A stretch of DNA of 64,000 nt, taken from NCBI RefSeq assembly GCF_010389155.1, contig NC_057766.1, forward strand, positions 31,753,516 to 31,817,515, in the 5' to 3' direction. Numbering within the stretch: the first letter of the stretch is position 1; the number at the start of each line of letters is the position of its first letter. Origin of the DNA: Erigeron canadensis (lineage: Eukaryota > Streptophyta > Magnoliopsida > Asterales > Asteraceae). Of the stretch, positions 34,901 to 45,787 are shown in pieces. A model generated the notes under the pieces. The model worked only from the letters and a program-made list of their open reading frames with translations. It made no database searches and was not told where the DNA came from. A program made the position numbers and the translations under genes.

Positions 34901-36588
34901 GAGGGGCCTATAAACTTTAACCCCCAATATGGCCCCAAAATCTAATCACTAATTGGCCCGGCCCCAAGAAAAAGTCTAGAATGAATCTGTAACGTCATAT
35001 ACTTTTGATGATATATGCTCAACTTTACACAACTTAGACCCACATGCATCTTGTATGTTGGCTTGCTACGTGTTACTTTCTTTATCTTTCACTCCTCTTT
35101 GCATATAGTATCATCCTTAATTTGCTATCTCATATTTGTGGATGGCCAAATCGGTCTATTATTTGGTTGAACCAATCATAGAGAAAATGATATATACTAC
35201 TTGAAACAGACGAACCATACCATTAGATGGTATATTGTGATCCTTCAAGTTTAAATGCATATATACTTCAATTCCGTCGAGGGTCGTCCTTCATGAGAGT
35301 TTTCCTTGTGTCATTTTCGGACGTAACTAGTGAGAAGCACTTTGGAATCACACTCGATCATGCTTGTGACCTCGCATATCATGCATCTGTGTGTCATCTT
35401 GGGATGTACGGAGTGAAAGACACTTATCGGAGTAACATTTAGACCTCATGTCAGTGTTTAGCATCCTTAGGTCGCGTTTGGTTCACAGAATTTGATGGAT
35501 TCTGATGGAATTGGAATTGAATTCCATTCCTTAGTGTGTTTAGTTGGTTAAAGATGGAGGAATCACATTCCGTTGGAATGTTAACATTCCCTCATTTGAT
35601 GGAATCTCCATTCCTTGGGGATGGGGGAAGGAATCTCATTCCGTCCCTCACTTAAATCTTCAAAAAATATAAAACATTCCGTCAAATTCCATTCCTTCAG
35701 ATTCCAATTCCTTTGAAAGATTCCATTCCTTCCTAAAACATTCCGCGAACCAAGCGCGCCATTAGAGTTATGCGCTTAAGAAACCATGTTATGTAAGTGG
35801 GTTGTTATATGGGTTGTAATACTGTAACATCTTGCTAGTTGTTTTTTATTTTTTATTTTTTTTTTGGTAAAAGGTCTTCAACCCTAGTTATAATTTGCTA
35901 GTCCTTATTAATAGAAGCTTTTTTGTTCAAAGGAAAAAATTAAAAAAAGCTCATCCGTCAAAGTATTTTAGATTGTTTATATTGTTCTTTAGAAAGATTA
36001 TAGGGGATCCCAACTTGAGGAGTCGAGTTAAAAGCATCTAGACTTTCGGATTAAAATCAAAAATGAAGATTTAAAAACAATATTTTAATTTTGACCCTTA
36101 ATTATAATCCAATGGTATAAATTTCTCTAGGTTAAAGAACTTGCAAAATTTCTTCCCTCAATCTACACAAAATTCACATACTTATACGTTTTAATATTAT
36201 AACTCACGATCTAGTGGTTGTTGGGTCACATCTAATACCACTTGGTCAATTACCACGAACCTTTCAATTAGGTTGCTAGTAGAAATGAATGTAACGATAG
36301 TATGATCAAATAACTTGAAACTGTGATCGATATAGAAAAATTAATGGGTGTGTTTACACAAGAATATTAGTTTTGTCAATGATAACACTTGGGGCATCCT
36401 TTACTGTTTTTTGCAGGGCAATAACAATGCCTCAAAGATTGTTGGTTGGGGAACAACAGAGTGTAGCAGGGGACGGATCGATGGACCCTGATTCGGTGGC
36501 TCAGACCTATTGGTATTTACACATTCAGCCTAGAGCCGCTTGGACCCAGGAAATAGATGTTCGCCCACCCAACCCCAGATTCTTCTAA
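31938..36588 (+). CDS. Short-chain dehydrogenase/reductase (SDR), atypical active site
   Basis: Four exons: 31938-32348, 32679-32772, 33132-33243, 36417-36588, GT-AG throughout, closing in frame at TAA 36586 for 262 residues. The Rossmann nucleotide loop is GVGPNLG (residues 20-26), followed by ILARDLGRL and DCSD, and NAYQP stands where NAG is usual. The helix that normally carries YxxxK reads SELCCGKFALRGL: Lys172 is present but position 168 is Leu, so the catalytic Tyr is missing, and the usual Ser position is probably Cys155. From memory, Tyr-less relatives exist in plants and bacteria, so this may be a real subgroup rather than damage. No transit peptide is evident. Two ATGs are adjacent (31938 and 31941). 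Substrate unknown. Intron 3 is 3.17 kb and carries MITEs. Confidence 0.85.
33312..33507. mobile_element. MITE with long inverted repeats in SDR intron 3
   Basis: The left arm contains CACCACTAGG, AAAAGTCAA and GCGGCGACGTCGCTGCTAAT. The right arm, reverse-complemented, gives CCACCAGG, AAAAAAAGTCAAA and GCGGCGACGTCGCCGTTAAT in the same order. The two GCGGCGACGTCGC blocks are themselves palindromic. No target duplication was settled and nothing is encoded. Confidence 0.55.
35470..35761. mobile_element. Tourist-like MITE in SDR intron 3
   Basis: The ends GGTCGCGTTTGGTTC and GAACCAAGCGCGCCA are near-perfect inverted repeats, flanked by TTA (35467-35469 and 35762-35764), the 3-bp duplication of PIF/Harbinger elements. 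The 292-bp interior is full of inverted GGAATTGGAATT/ATTCCATTCC motifs and codes for nothing. Confidence 0.7.
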
Positions 36589-36784
36589 AAAGTTGCAGCA
36601 TCCGTATAATTTGTATATTTCTTTCCTCTTTTTTTTTTCTCTCTTTTAATAATTGGTTTTTCTGTTTGTTTATGTCTGAATGTATATGCTCAATTTATAG
36701 TGAAGAAGTTGTTCCAGATTCCATTAACTCCAAAACCTTTATATATATAGTGATTTCAACTTGTCACAACTTTAAATATATAGG

Positions 36785-37112
36785 TCTTTACATGAAAATT
36801 GTTTTTTTATTGTTTTCTGAATAACTTATGTGTAATTTTGAAATTTATAATTGTGTGGAGCATGGATTATCATCCGTTATACAATTATGTGAAGATTTGG
36901 ATTCTTGATCACATGTGCACGAATATTGCTATGATCACATGTATGCAAGTCGATTACATGTAATCATAGCAATATTTGCACATGTGATCAAGAATCCAAA
37001 TCTACACATAATTGTATAACGGATGATCATTTATGCCTCCACACAATTATAAACTTCAAAATCACACATAAGTTACTCAGAAAACAATCAAAAAACAATT
37101 TTCATGTAAAGA
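36785..37112. repeat. 328-bp fold-back palindrome
   Basis: Two arms of about 160 bp are near-identical inverted copies. They open TCTTTACATGAAAATTG and close CAATTTTCATGTAAAGA, and match almost base for base inward to a few-base loop near 36950. The left arm begins about 200 bp after the SDR stop codon, so SDR read-through transcripts would fold into a long hairpin. No clear target duplication was found. It is either a fold-back transposon or an inverted duplication of SDR 3' sequence. Confidence 0.8.
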
Positions 37113-37127
37113 ATAATCATCGGTTGA

Positions 37128-37650
37128 GCTTGATTTGAAAAGTTCTCAAAAGTTCTCGCAAAAAAAGGGTTCTCCAAATAACTTTTTCCTTTTCTCTAGC
37201 CACTTTCTTCTCCGGCGACCGCCACACCTCCTCCTTCCTTCTTCTCCGGCGAACAACCGACGACGACATCTCCAACGACTTTCCGGCGAGAATCATGTTC
37301 GTTTTCGGGTGGATACGGTACGGGCCAGTGACCCTTATCCGTTCTAAACTGGTTGTCAAGGGACACATATGAGAATCGTATAGATTTGATAGGCGGCGAT
37401 CCAAGAGATGGTGACGGTTTGCTACGGCACGGGCGAAGCCCTTGCTGTCGGGGTAGGCGTCGTGGTTGGGATGGTCGGAAATGATGGTGGCTGGTGGTGG
37501 TTGTCTCGCCGGAGAAAGAGGTGGTAGATGGCGGCGGCAGTCTCGCCAGAGAAGAAGCAAGCTGTTGGCCGGAGAAAAAGAAGAAGGAGGAATAAGGCTT
37601 GATCTGATCCGTCCAAAGTTTTGATCCAACGGCTGTGGAGTGTACTTTTG
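37128..37650 (-). repeat. GC-rich dispersed repeat, copy 1
   Basis: The minus strand from about 37510 down to 37280 aligns by eye to 43390-43640 over a GATTCTCATATG and TTTAGAACGGAT core, about 75-80% identical. A 170-codon minus-strand frame (37117-37629) is Ser/Pro/Arg-rich, is not conserved in frame in the other copy, and is not taken as a gene. Confidence 0.6.
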
Positions 37651-37685
37651 TAAAAAAATTTTCCATTTGTACTCAAATTAACTTT

Positions 37686-37686
<1 letters not shown>

Positions 37687-37716
<30 letters not shown>

Positions 37717-37898
37717 GGGGAATGGAATATGAGGCTGTTAGGCATTTAAGTTGGGTGAAAAACCTCTCACATACCTTTTTTTTAAACCATAAAAATCATA
37801 GGGGCCAAACATTTATGCAAAATATTAAAATATTAGTATGTGAGTGGTTTTTCTCCCAAATTGGGTGCATAACAGTCTCATACTCACTTTTCTCATAT
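37687..37898. mobile_element. Hairpin MITE embedded in CA/TA microsatellite
   Basis: After (CA)n(TA)n at 37687-37716, the left arm contains ATATGAGGCTGTTAGGCATT and AACCTCTCACATAC. The right arm (37835-37895) reverse-complements to TGAGACTGTTATGCACCCAA and AACCACTCACATAC. It is followed directly by another (TA)n tract. Nothing is encoded. Confidence 0.6.
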
Positions 37899-38879
37899 AA
37901 TATATATATATATATATATGGTCACTCTCCTATACGAACCACTTTAGAATGTGAACAGTGCGAACTAGGGACAAAGTAGTAACTTTCTATTATTTCTCTT
38001 TCTTTTATTACCGTTTCAATAGCAACTTTAACCCCCAGATCTTTCAATTAAACATATCCTAAAAATCTGTGAATGTTAACTCTAATAAAATATATATTTA
38101 AACTCAGATTTTGATCCTCTTTAATTTGATATCAATTTTGTTAACTTTTGATAAAGATTGGGATGGATGCACAAAAACACAAAGTTTCATTTATATAATC
38201 GTGCATCCATTAAAAAAGTTCTATACCTGAAAATATTAAGATAAATGCATCCATGGATGCAAAGAAATTACTAAAATAAAGAAAAGTGCATCCAATAGTG
38301 AAAGAAAGTTACTGTCATACCATAGATGGATGCACAAACTGTACGAACAAAGGGAAAAAGAGCATCCATTTGCTGGGATGCTAAAAAAAACGAATAATTT
38401 GTTTTGATATATAAACGGAATGGTCCTTGTTCGGCCAATAAAACGGATGATCAAAAAAATTGCATCCAAAATAAGGTTTGACCGTTTGAGCATCTATTTG
38501 CTGGGGTAGAGAGAGAGAGAGATTGTAAGGAAAGATATATTAGTCAATGGATGAGTAAAATAAATTACCGATGTTGTGTTTGAGATCTGGCTAAATTCAC
38601 CGCAAAAGATAGAGATGTTGGTAATTTAGAATATTTGTTGAAGCCATAGTTGTTGACTAGTAGATAGAGGATGAAGAAACATAAGGGAAAAAGAAACGTA
38701 TCAGGACTTAAAACATGAGAGAGAGAATGTCAACATAAATTTAATATTCCTATTTTATCCTTTTTCTCATTATTTAAAATAAAAAATCATTGAAAATTTA
38801 AAGGCCGTTGATTTTTAAATCTAAGGGCCCAAAACCGTTCTTACCAAGTTCGTATTTCTAAAATGGATGTATTTGAATG

Positions 38880-38919
<40 letters not shown>

Positions 38920-38980
38920 TTGTCATTGGTATGGATTGTATCTATTTTTTATGCATATTTAATTTGCAAAAGTATTTAAG
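37899..38980. other. Repeat-like segment bounded by TA arrays
   Basis: Lies between (TA)n at 37899-37920 and (TA)n at 38885-38914. It contains several inverted GTGCATCCAT/ATGGATGCA motifs, also present in the hairpin MITEs at 43.8-44.5 kb, and AGTGCGAAC/GTTCG-type motifs at the ends. Possibly one larger relative of those MITEs. No gene seen. Confidence 0.35.
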
Positions 38981-39001
38981 GTTAATGCCTTTATGGTGTT
39001 G

Positions 39002-39144
39002 TGTCGGGTTCGATTCTTCGGGATGTCCAGATCATGTGGGAATTAGGATGTAGGTATTGTACCGATCTCATATGGTTCATATGGGTGAGTCGATGGGTAT
39101 CCAATTGTGGTACTGAGGCTAGAGTTCCTTCTATTACCCTTTTT
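39002..39144 (+). mobile_element. 5'-truncated SINE with 20-bp TSD
   Basis: A 143-bp insert flanked by a perfect 20-bp direct repeat, TTAATGCCTTTATGGTGTTG (38982-39001 and 39145-39164). The insert starts almost at a B-box-like GGGTTCGATTC and ends in a run of T. The duplication proves a single target-primed insertion; the A box is missing, so the copy cannot drive its own transcription. Confidence 0.8.
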
Positions 39145-39164
39145 TTAATGCCTTTATGGTGTTG

Positions 39165-42100
39165 CCATTGACGGATATTATTAAGGACCCATGGAGGCTC
39201 CAAGCCTTTCATTTATTCGGTACATATTGTTATTAATCTGTATTTCGTATAAAAAAAATATATATTTTTTAGTATTATTTTTTGTTCCTGTGACTTTTGA
39301 CCTTTTTTCATGACTTCTATCGAGATACGCACTAGGCGTTGCTTGGTGATATGTTGATGATTGACGTTGCTTGATGATATGTTGGTGATTTACGATTAGA
39401 TGTATTGACAATGAGCATGTGAGGTTGGCCGGTTGGGTGCTTGAATGCTTGATAGTAAACCATTTTTCATAAACCTAGTTCGAGCCCATGTGGTCATATT
39501 TTATTATTTAGGATGTTTTCGTCTTTGCTTTTTGATTCAAAAAATGTTGTATATAAACAATTTTTTACAAACAATATCTATTAAAAGATATACAGAAAGA
39601 TTGTATTTTAATACTCAACACATATGTTTGTTTTTTTTTGAATATTTCTTTGGCCGTTTAAAAAAAAACATATTCCAATACTTGTTCAAATCTTTTTCTA
39701 TGCCAAAACATCGAGAACGATTAACATGCAATACCTTGTTCGGCAATTTGATTAGTGCAAACAACATTTTGAACATGATAGTTAAAGATTAAAAGTCCAT
39801 ATGTTAACACCAACTTACGTCTTATCAATATCTATAATTCTTTATAAAAAAAATAACACTCTATTTTAAATGTTGAAAGTTACACTTAATAAAATTACAA
39901 TTATACTCTCCTTATTCCACACAAAACATATAGTATTGTTTTTTCCAAAAAAAACAATACATAGTACTGTTGACAGTAACCATCATAACGTAATGTCAAT
40001 TGTATTCGTCACAACGCATGGGTGCGGTGCTAGTTAAATTTTACCAAATTAGTCATTTGGAAAGAGGAGAGGGGAGTAACCTTAAAAATAAAAGTAAATA
40101 AGGATATGGTATAAAAGGGAAATTCGTGTCTTTATATGGCACACACGTCTTAAAATACGTCTTTGCTTAAACCACCTAATGAACCCCAGATTCACAAGAC
40201 ATGTCAGTCATATGAACAAGAACAACCGTCATGTGGTATTCCATCTAATTTTGTTTACTTTTACTGTGAGGGTCCACGGTATTTTGGTTCCACTCACTTG
40301 CATTTCGTTCTTGTACCTTTTGCAACCATGCACCTCATGATTGTACCTGAACAACAAAAGGGAATTGATAATAGTACCATAGGTATTTATAAATCTACCA
40401 CTTTTGTGCATTGTTTACTTGTACTATTTGCAATAAAAGTTATGCAGTGTGGTACAATAATTGAAAAAAATGGTACCAATATGGGCACCCATAGCAAAAA
40501 AAGTATGTTTAAGTATGTCGTTTGTACGTATTTTTTTTACGCACTCCTTAAAAATGCGTAATATTTGGTTAAGTTGTTCGCATTTATAAATGTATACAAA
40601 TAGTCTACAATAAAAAGTGTGAAAAAGTTACAAGTTTCACAATTAAAAGTGTGAAGAAAAATGTTTACACACTAATAAGTGTGTACAATATTAGATTTGT
40701 ACGCGTTATTAAATGTATAAATCATTTTCTTTGCGGGTGATTTTTACGCATTGAAAAATCATTTTTTCACGGGTTATCTCTATGCATGTGCGTAGAAATC
40801 ACTCGCGAAGAAATGATCTTTCACACTTATAAGTGTATAAAGTGTAAAATTTCTACACACTTATTAATGTGAACATTTATCTTCACACTTTTAAATGTGA
40901 AGTTTGTAGCTTTACTCACATTTATTAATGTAGATTATTTTGTACATGTTTTTAACTACGAAGTATTCAACAAAATTTTACACACTTTTAAAAAATGTGT
41001 AGAATAAAGTGTATAGAAATAATTAATTTGTTAGTAGTGTGTTTTAAAATCCGATATCTTGATTTAGCCAAATAGGTGGATTGCAAAATTTAGCTGAAAT
41101 TGATTGATTAATCAACCTATATTTCAATGAAAAAATGCTACCATATTCGTTACTGTAATCTAAGGAAAAACGTTTACAATATCCTTAAAAAAATAATATA
41201 AACCAGTTACAATTCAACAATATTATATTTAAAACTTCACATGCGAACTAAAATAACAATAAAATATATAAATTATCATATTAGACAAATGAATCATAAT
41301 AATCAATAATGGTACAATATTTCATACAAGTCTGTTAGTGATGCAAAATTTAGACTTAATGAGGGACAGTATTATCACAATTAAATGTTGTGCTTTTTAT
41401 ACAATTTAATTGAGGGATTTGTCATTTTCCTCCTACAAGGTATTACGGATAAGGTAGTTCTCTGGCGCAAACCTGGTTGACAATGTAAGCTAGATTCTCT
41501 GTTATGAGCAAATGATTCACCCCTTTAAAAAAATGATTTTAAAGGATAATATTAAAAACTCATAATCAAATATAGAGATGGTTTTACAATTGAATAAGTT
41601 TAAAAAAGAAGTTTATAAACATGTGAGTTAATCTATATAAAATGCCTAAAATACAGTCGGTTCAATCTTCACTTGGTTGAACTAAAAAACCGTCCCTCAA
41701 TAAACTAAGTGACCAACTGATCGACACTGGTTCAACCGGCTAAAGTGACCGATTCTAGAAGGTTGTTAACATAATTGTTTAAAGATTACTTGAAAAGCCA
41801 ATAAGTTTTTTGACTCATTGGTAAGGTCTTTGACCTTATGAGAGTCCACTTGAGATCGAATTTTACTTCTTACATGTATAAATGGATTAATAGGAAAATT
41901 TGCGAGAGTCGTGGGTTTAAAATTAACTTGAAAAGAAAACATACCACATTTAAAATGTTACTTTTTGAAGAAATTTGAAAAAGAAAAATACAAAGTCGAC
42001 ATAGAAAATTGAACGAAAGCAAGTTACGTGTATTGTGCCATGTTTCGATCAGATTATGTATGTTTTTATAAGAGAAGAGTGGATCATGTAATCTAATAAT

Positions 42101-43260
42101 AAAAGTGTATATTATAAGAGCATCACAACCATAATATTTGTACAATACGATGGTGTTTAAAAGTTTTTCTTATTTATATGTCCAATAATAATGGTTGTTG
42201 CAATTTCATAAATGGTGTAAAATAATGTTTGATAGCAAATAGCTTTATAATAGCTTCATACAAAATAATGTTTAGATAAGTTTGATTTTAGTTTTCATAA
42301 GTAATACGAGTATAATAAAAAACTGTAGAGTAATAAGTTAATGATTAAACAAAGTGATTAAAAATTATAAATTTTAATGTATCAAATTAATTAATACTGA
42401 CAGTCTTAACTGTTGTCATTAACAAAACTCTTTAATTAAAAACATAGTCTAATATCTACTCAAAATGTTAATTAATTTCTATTATAAAGATCATCACCAA
42501 CTAATTTCGTTAAGCTTAATCTCATAAAATGATTGATGTAATAAATCAAACGAATTATATCGTTGGAATCTATTTTGTATTATAAGAGTACGGGTTAAAA
42601 TAGATAAATGTGTTAGTAAATCTCTTAGGCTATCTTCAATGTTAAGGACGACCTTGAGCTGTCATATCATATCCTTACAAACTTTTATACATCCTTACAA
42701 ATCATTCAAATCTTATAATTTTATCTTCAACCATACAAACATCCTTATATATCGTTACATATCATTTTATCTCCACTAAAAACAAAAATATATTAGGTAG
42801 GGACAAGTAAGGTCATGTCCTTACAAAAAAATTTTTAGTTGTGGACAAATTTCAACGGCAAAGGATATCTAAGGGCATGCAATAACACCAAATAGCCTTA
42901 GACAAAAAGGGGAGAAAAAATGTAAAGGAAACACCCATTGAGCGGTATTTATTTTCTTTTAAAAAATTGTTTTATAGCTTCTGATTAACAATGACTTTTA
43001 ACATTATATTATATAGCTTTTGTTTTGATTTCTACCTTCGGTCCAATTAACGATAAACAAACTCAATCCTGAACGGCGACATGCCTTCCCCGAAACCCGA
43101 AACCAATCACACCACGTCTATGTTGACGCTTTGTCAATTCATAATGTAACGCTTTGTCTAAATGACAATACATCCCAAATAATGTAACGACAAACACATC
43201 TCGGTAACTACACATTTGTCGTATATCCACGTACAGGAAAGTTAAATTAAAACAAATCTT
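39165..43260. other. Gene-free AT-rich spacer
   Basis: No gene supported. A 132-codon frame (40163-40561) has no recognisable domain. From about 40440 to 41035 the DNA is full of inverted CACACTT-AAGTGTG motifs and ends TTAGTAGTG, the mirror of a CACTA-type terminus, but the matching left end was not found. Near 41800-41880 a tRNA-like stretch has weak A and B boxes. Confidence 0.4.
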
Positions 43261-43263
43261 AAA

Positions 43264-43764
43264 TTAGGACCATTAAGATCAAATCTTAACCATTCATTTT
43301 TTTTTTCTATGTTCAAATCTCAATCACTCATTTTTATTACCCTCTCTCCTCCTTCCTCGATCCTTTCTCTCTGGCCACCACCTCTTCCTCCTTCCTTCTT
43401 CTCGGCGAGACAACCACCGCCACCACCATCATCTCCGACCACCCTAGTCACGGTGTCGGTTCCGGCAGCAAGGGCTATGCCCGTACTGTATCAAACTGTC
43501 ACCATCTCTTAGATCGCAACCCATCAAATCCAAACGATTCTCATATGCGTCCGGTGACAACCCCTTTAGAACGGATGAGGGCAACACCCGTACTGTATCC
43601 ACCGAAAATCGAAACTGATTTCTCGTCGGAAATGTCATCGAAAATGTCGCCATCATCTCCGGAGATGTCCCTGGATTCTAGAAGCTGAATTTGATATTTG
43701 AGGAAAGAGATTAATAAATGATTGAGATTTTGTCTTAATGATCATAATTTAAGATTGGTCCTAA
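43264..43764. mobile_element. GC-rich dispersed repeat, copy 2, with inverted ends
   Basis: The ends TTAGGACCA and TGGTCCTAA are inverted repeats. Further inward, AAATCTTAACCATTCA on the left is mirrored by AATGATTGAGATTTTG on the right. The GC-rich centre matches the inverted copy near 37.3 kb. It appears to be a non-autonomous DNA element that carries a formerly coding-like core (Pro/Ser/Thr-rich in several frames). Confidence 0.55.
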
Positions 43765-43806
43765 AATAACTCACCTCTATCCAGGTAATATCTTTTGTGC
43801 AAGATA

Positions 43807-43839
<33 letters not shown>

Positions 43840-43844
<5 letters not shown>

Positions 43845-44137
43845 ACACTCCAGTGAGAACACTCTTAAAAGAAGAACAATGAGAACACCTTAAAAACATC
43901 ATTTTGATGCATTAAAAGTTCATAAAACTAACATAGTGCATAACTAATTATCATTATTTAAGTGTTTAACAACACATTCATCCGTCAAAATTGAAATAAT
44001 CATGTTTTTTGTTTTGTGCATCCATCTTGAATGCATATTCATCAAAATGATGCATCCAACAAAAAACGTGATTTTTTCGATTTTGATGAATCAATGTGTT
44101 GTTAAACACTTAAATAATGATAATTAGTTATGCTATA
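43840..44137. mobile_element. Hairpin MITE in TA array, right end missing
   Basis: Preceded by (TA)n (43811-43838) and interrupted by the next (TA)n at about 44138-44158. Its sequence follows the next MITE (TCATTTTGATGCATTAAAAG, TGCATCCATCTTGAATGCAT) but stops about 100 bp short of the right terminus. Confidence 0.7.
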
Positions 44138-44158
44138 TATATATATATATATATATAG

Positions 44159-44548
44159 GGGACAATCAAATAAGAACAGTTTTAAAATAAGAACGGTGAG
44201 AACACTTAAAAAATATCATTTTGATGCATTAAAAGTCCATAAAGCTAACATAGTGCATAACTAATTATCATTATTTAAGTGTATAACAACACATTGGCCC
44301 GTCAAAATCAAGAAAATCATGTTTTTTGTTTTGTGCATCCATCTTGGATGCATATTCTTCAAAATGATGCATCCAACAAAAAACGTGATTTTTTTGATTT
44401 TGAAGGATCAATGTGTTGTTAAACACTTAAATAATGATAATTAGTTATACACTATATTAGTTTTATGGACTTTGAATGCATCAAAATGATGTTTTTTAAG
44501 TGTTCCCACCGTTCTTATTTTAAAACTATTATTATTTGATTGTCCCCC
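44159..44548. mobile_element. Complete hairpin MITE in TA array
   Basis: A 390-bp near-perfect palindrome: GGGGACAATCAAATAAGAAC at the left is mirrored by GATTGTCCCCC at the right, and pairing continues through both ~190-bp arms to a loop around ATGCATATTCTTCAAAATG. TA dinucleotide arrays flank both sides. Confidence 0.8.
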
Positions 44549-44633
44549 TATATATATATATATATATAACCAAACTTTAAATTTCAAAGGGAAATAATAA
44601 TATTTTGAAATGACTATACAACAATAAATTTAT

Positions 44634-44915
44634 ACAAGTATGGTATCCGCGTAATGCGGTAACGATGACAGTAACAGTGATGTGGTGGCATCGACAAATG
44701 GTGACGGCGGCGACGACCGTTTGGTGGCAGAAAATGTGTTAAGTGTTGTTGGTATCTGATATAAAAGTATTTGATTTAAAAGAGTAGTGGATATCTTTTA
44801 GAAGATAATTAAATGATTGTGTAAGTTAGTTCATTAAGAGTAAAATGGTAATTTCACATGTCTCAAAAATCTTAACTTTCAATATGAGGATATAATTTTT
44901 ATATAGCAGTATAGA
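44634..44915 (-). mobile_element. Small Helitron-like element
   Basis: In minus-strand direction it starts TCTATACTGC after an A and ends with the hairpin CCGCATTACGCGG followed 8 bases later by CTTGT, one base off CTAGT. GGCGGCGACG-type triplets near the 3' end are shared with other repeats of the window. Confidence 0.4.
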
Positions 44916-45452
44916 TATAATTCAAAAGTTATATTTATTATCATCTTTATTTCGTGATGAAGTATATAATCATCACATGTATAATTTTGTTTAGGTTATC
45001 TCCATTCACAACCTAACTCACTAACACTATTCATTTAAAAACTAATTTCTCTCTTTTATATCTACCCACCCCAACAAAAATCAATTTTTACACTCTCATT
45101 AACAACTCAACCAAACTAAATTATTTTTAATAAACTACAAGGATACCCGAGCAATTGTGGCAGCGGCGACTATTGATTGTGACGGCTGATGTGACCAATT
45201 TATACCCATCGCCTACATCATTATTGGTCATTTTATTATGTATTTTAAGTCGAATTTATGTGCATTTGGCGCGTTTATGTGTTTGTTAGTGTTTTCATGC
45301 TCTAAACAGGTTAAGCGTTCATTTGGTACATTTTCGGAAGATTTATTGGCCTAGAAGTTGTTTTGTATTTTCGAGAGTTGTTTCAATTGGAAGAGATGGC
45401 GAAGCTCGGCATGTACTCGAGATCGAAAGGAGATTGTTCGACATAAGCCTTG

Positions 45453-45727
45453 ACTGCGCCGCAGTGGGATATACCTTGTCTACTGCGCCGCAGTCCATTC
45501 CCACGAAAAAATTGTGAACTAACCTCACTGCGCCGCAGTGGGGATTGCAAAAGAGAGACTGCGCCGCAGTCAATAGAACAAGAATTTAAGACGTAGATTC
45601 AGGCTGCGCCGCAATGAAGGCATTCATAAGCCATTGCGCCGCTGTCCCTTGAAAGTCAATGGAGTCTCTAGTCAAGGCTGATGACTGCGCCGCAGTGGGG
45701 TGTATCACTTACCCACTGCGCCGCAGT
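45453..45727. promoter_or_regulatory. Eight ACTGCGCCGCAGT motifs upstream of TATA in the solo LTR
   Basis: Six exact or near-exact copies of the inverted repeat ACTGCG-C-CGCAGT (45453, 45482, 45527, 45558, about 45683 and 45714) and two decayed ones (45603, 45633), irregularly spaced by 29-50 bp. They end about 50 bp before the TATA box, the position of U3 enhancer elements. Confidence 0.75.
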
Positions 45728-45779
45728 GGCTCCACGGGGCCTGAAGGTTTTGGACGATTTTTGCATCAGATTAGAGGAG

Positions 45780-45787
45780 TATAAATA
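45780..45787 (+). promoter_or_regulatory. TATA box of the solo LTR
   Basis: TATAAATA immediately downstream of the motif cluster; it sets the LTR orientation as plus and would start the R region near 45815. Confidence 0.6.

Noticed and set aside
37117..37629. A 170-codon minus-strand protein gene
   Set aside because: It lies within a dispersed repeat whose other copy does not keep the frame open; composition is low-complexity Ser/Pro/Arg.
40163..40561. A 132-codon plus-strand protein gene
   Set aside because: No domain, no splice context, composition of random AT-rich translation, and it borders a repeat.
40440..41035. A complete CACTA transposon
   Set aside because: Only one CACTACTA-like end is visible, and no partner end or 3-bp duplication was found.
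41800..41880. A fourth SINE
   Set aside because: Weak A-box and B-box resemblance only, with no target duplication or tail.
45453..45727. CRISPR-like repeat array
   Set aside because: Repeats are 13 bp, spacing is irregular, and they lie inside a plant LTR upstream of a TATA box.
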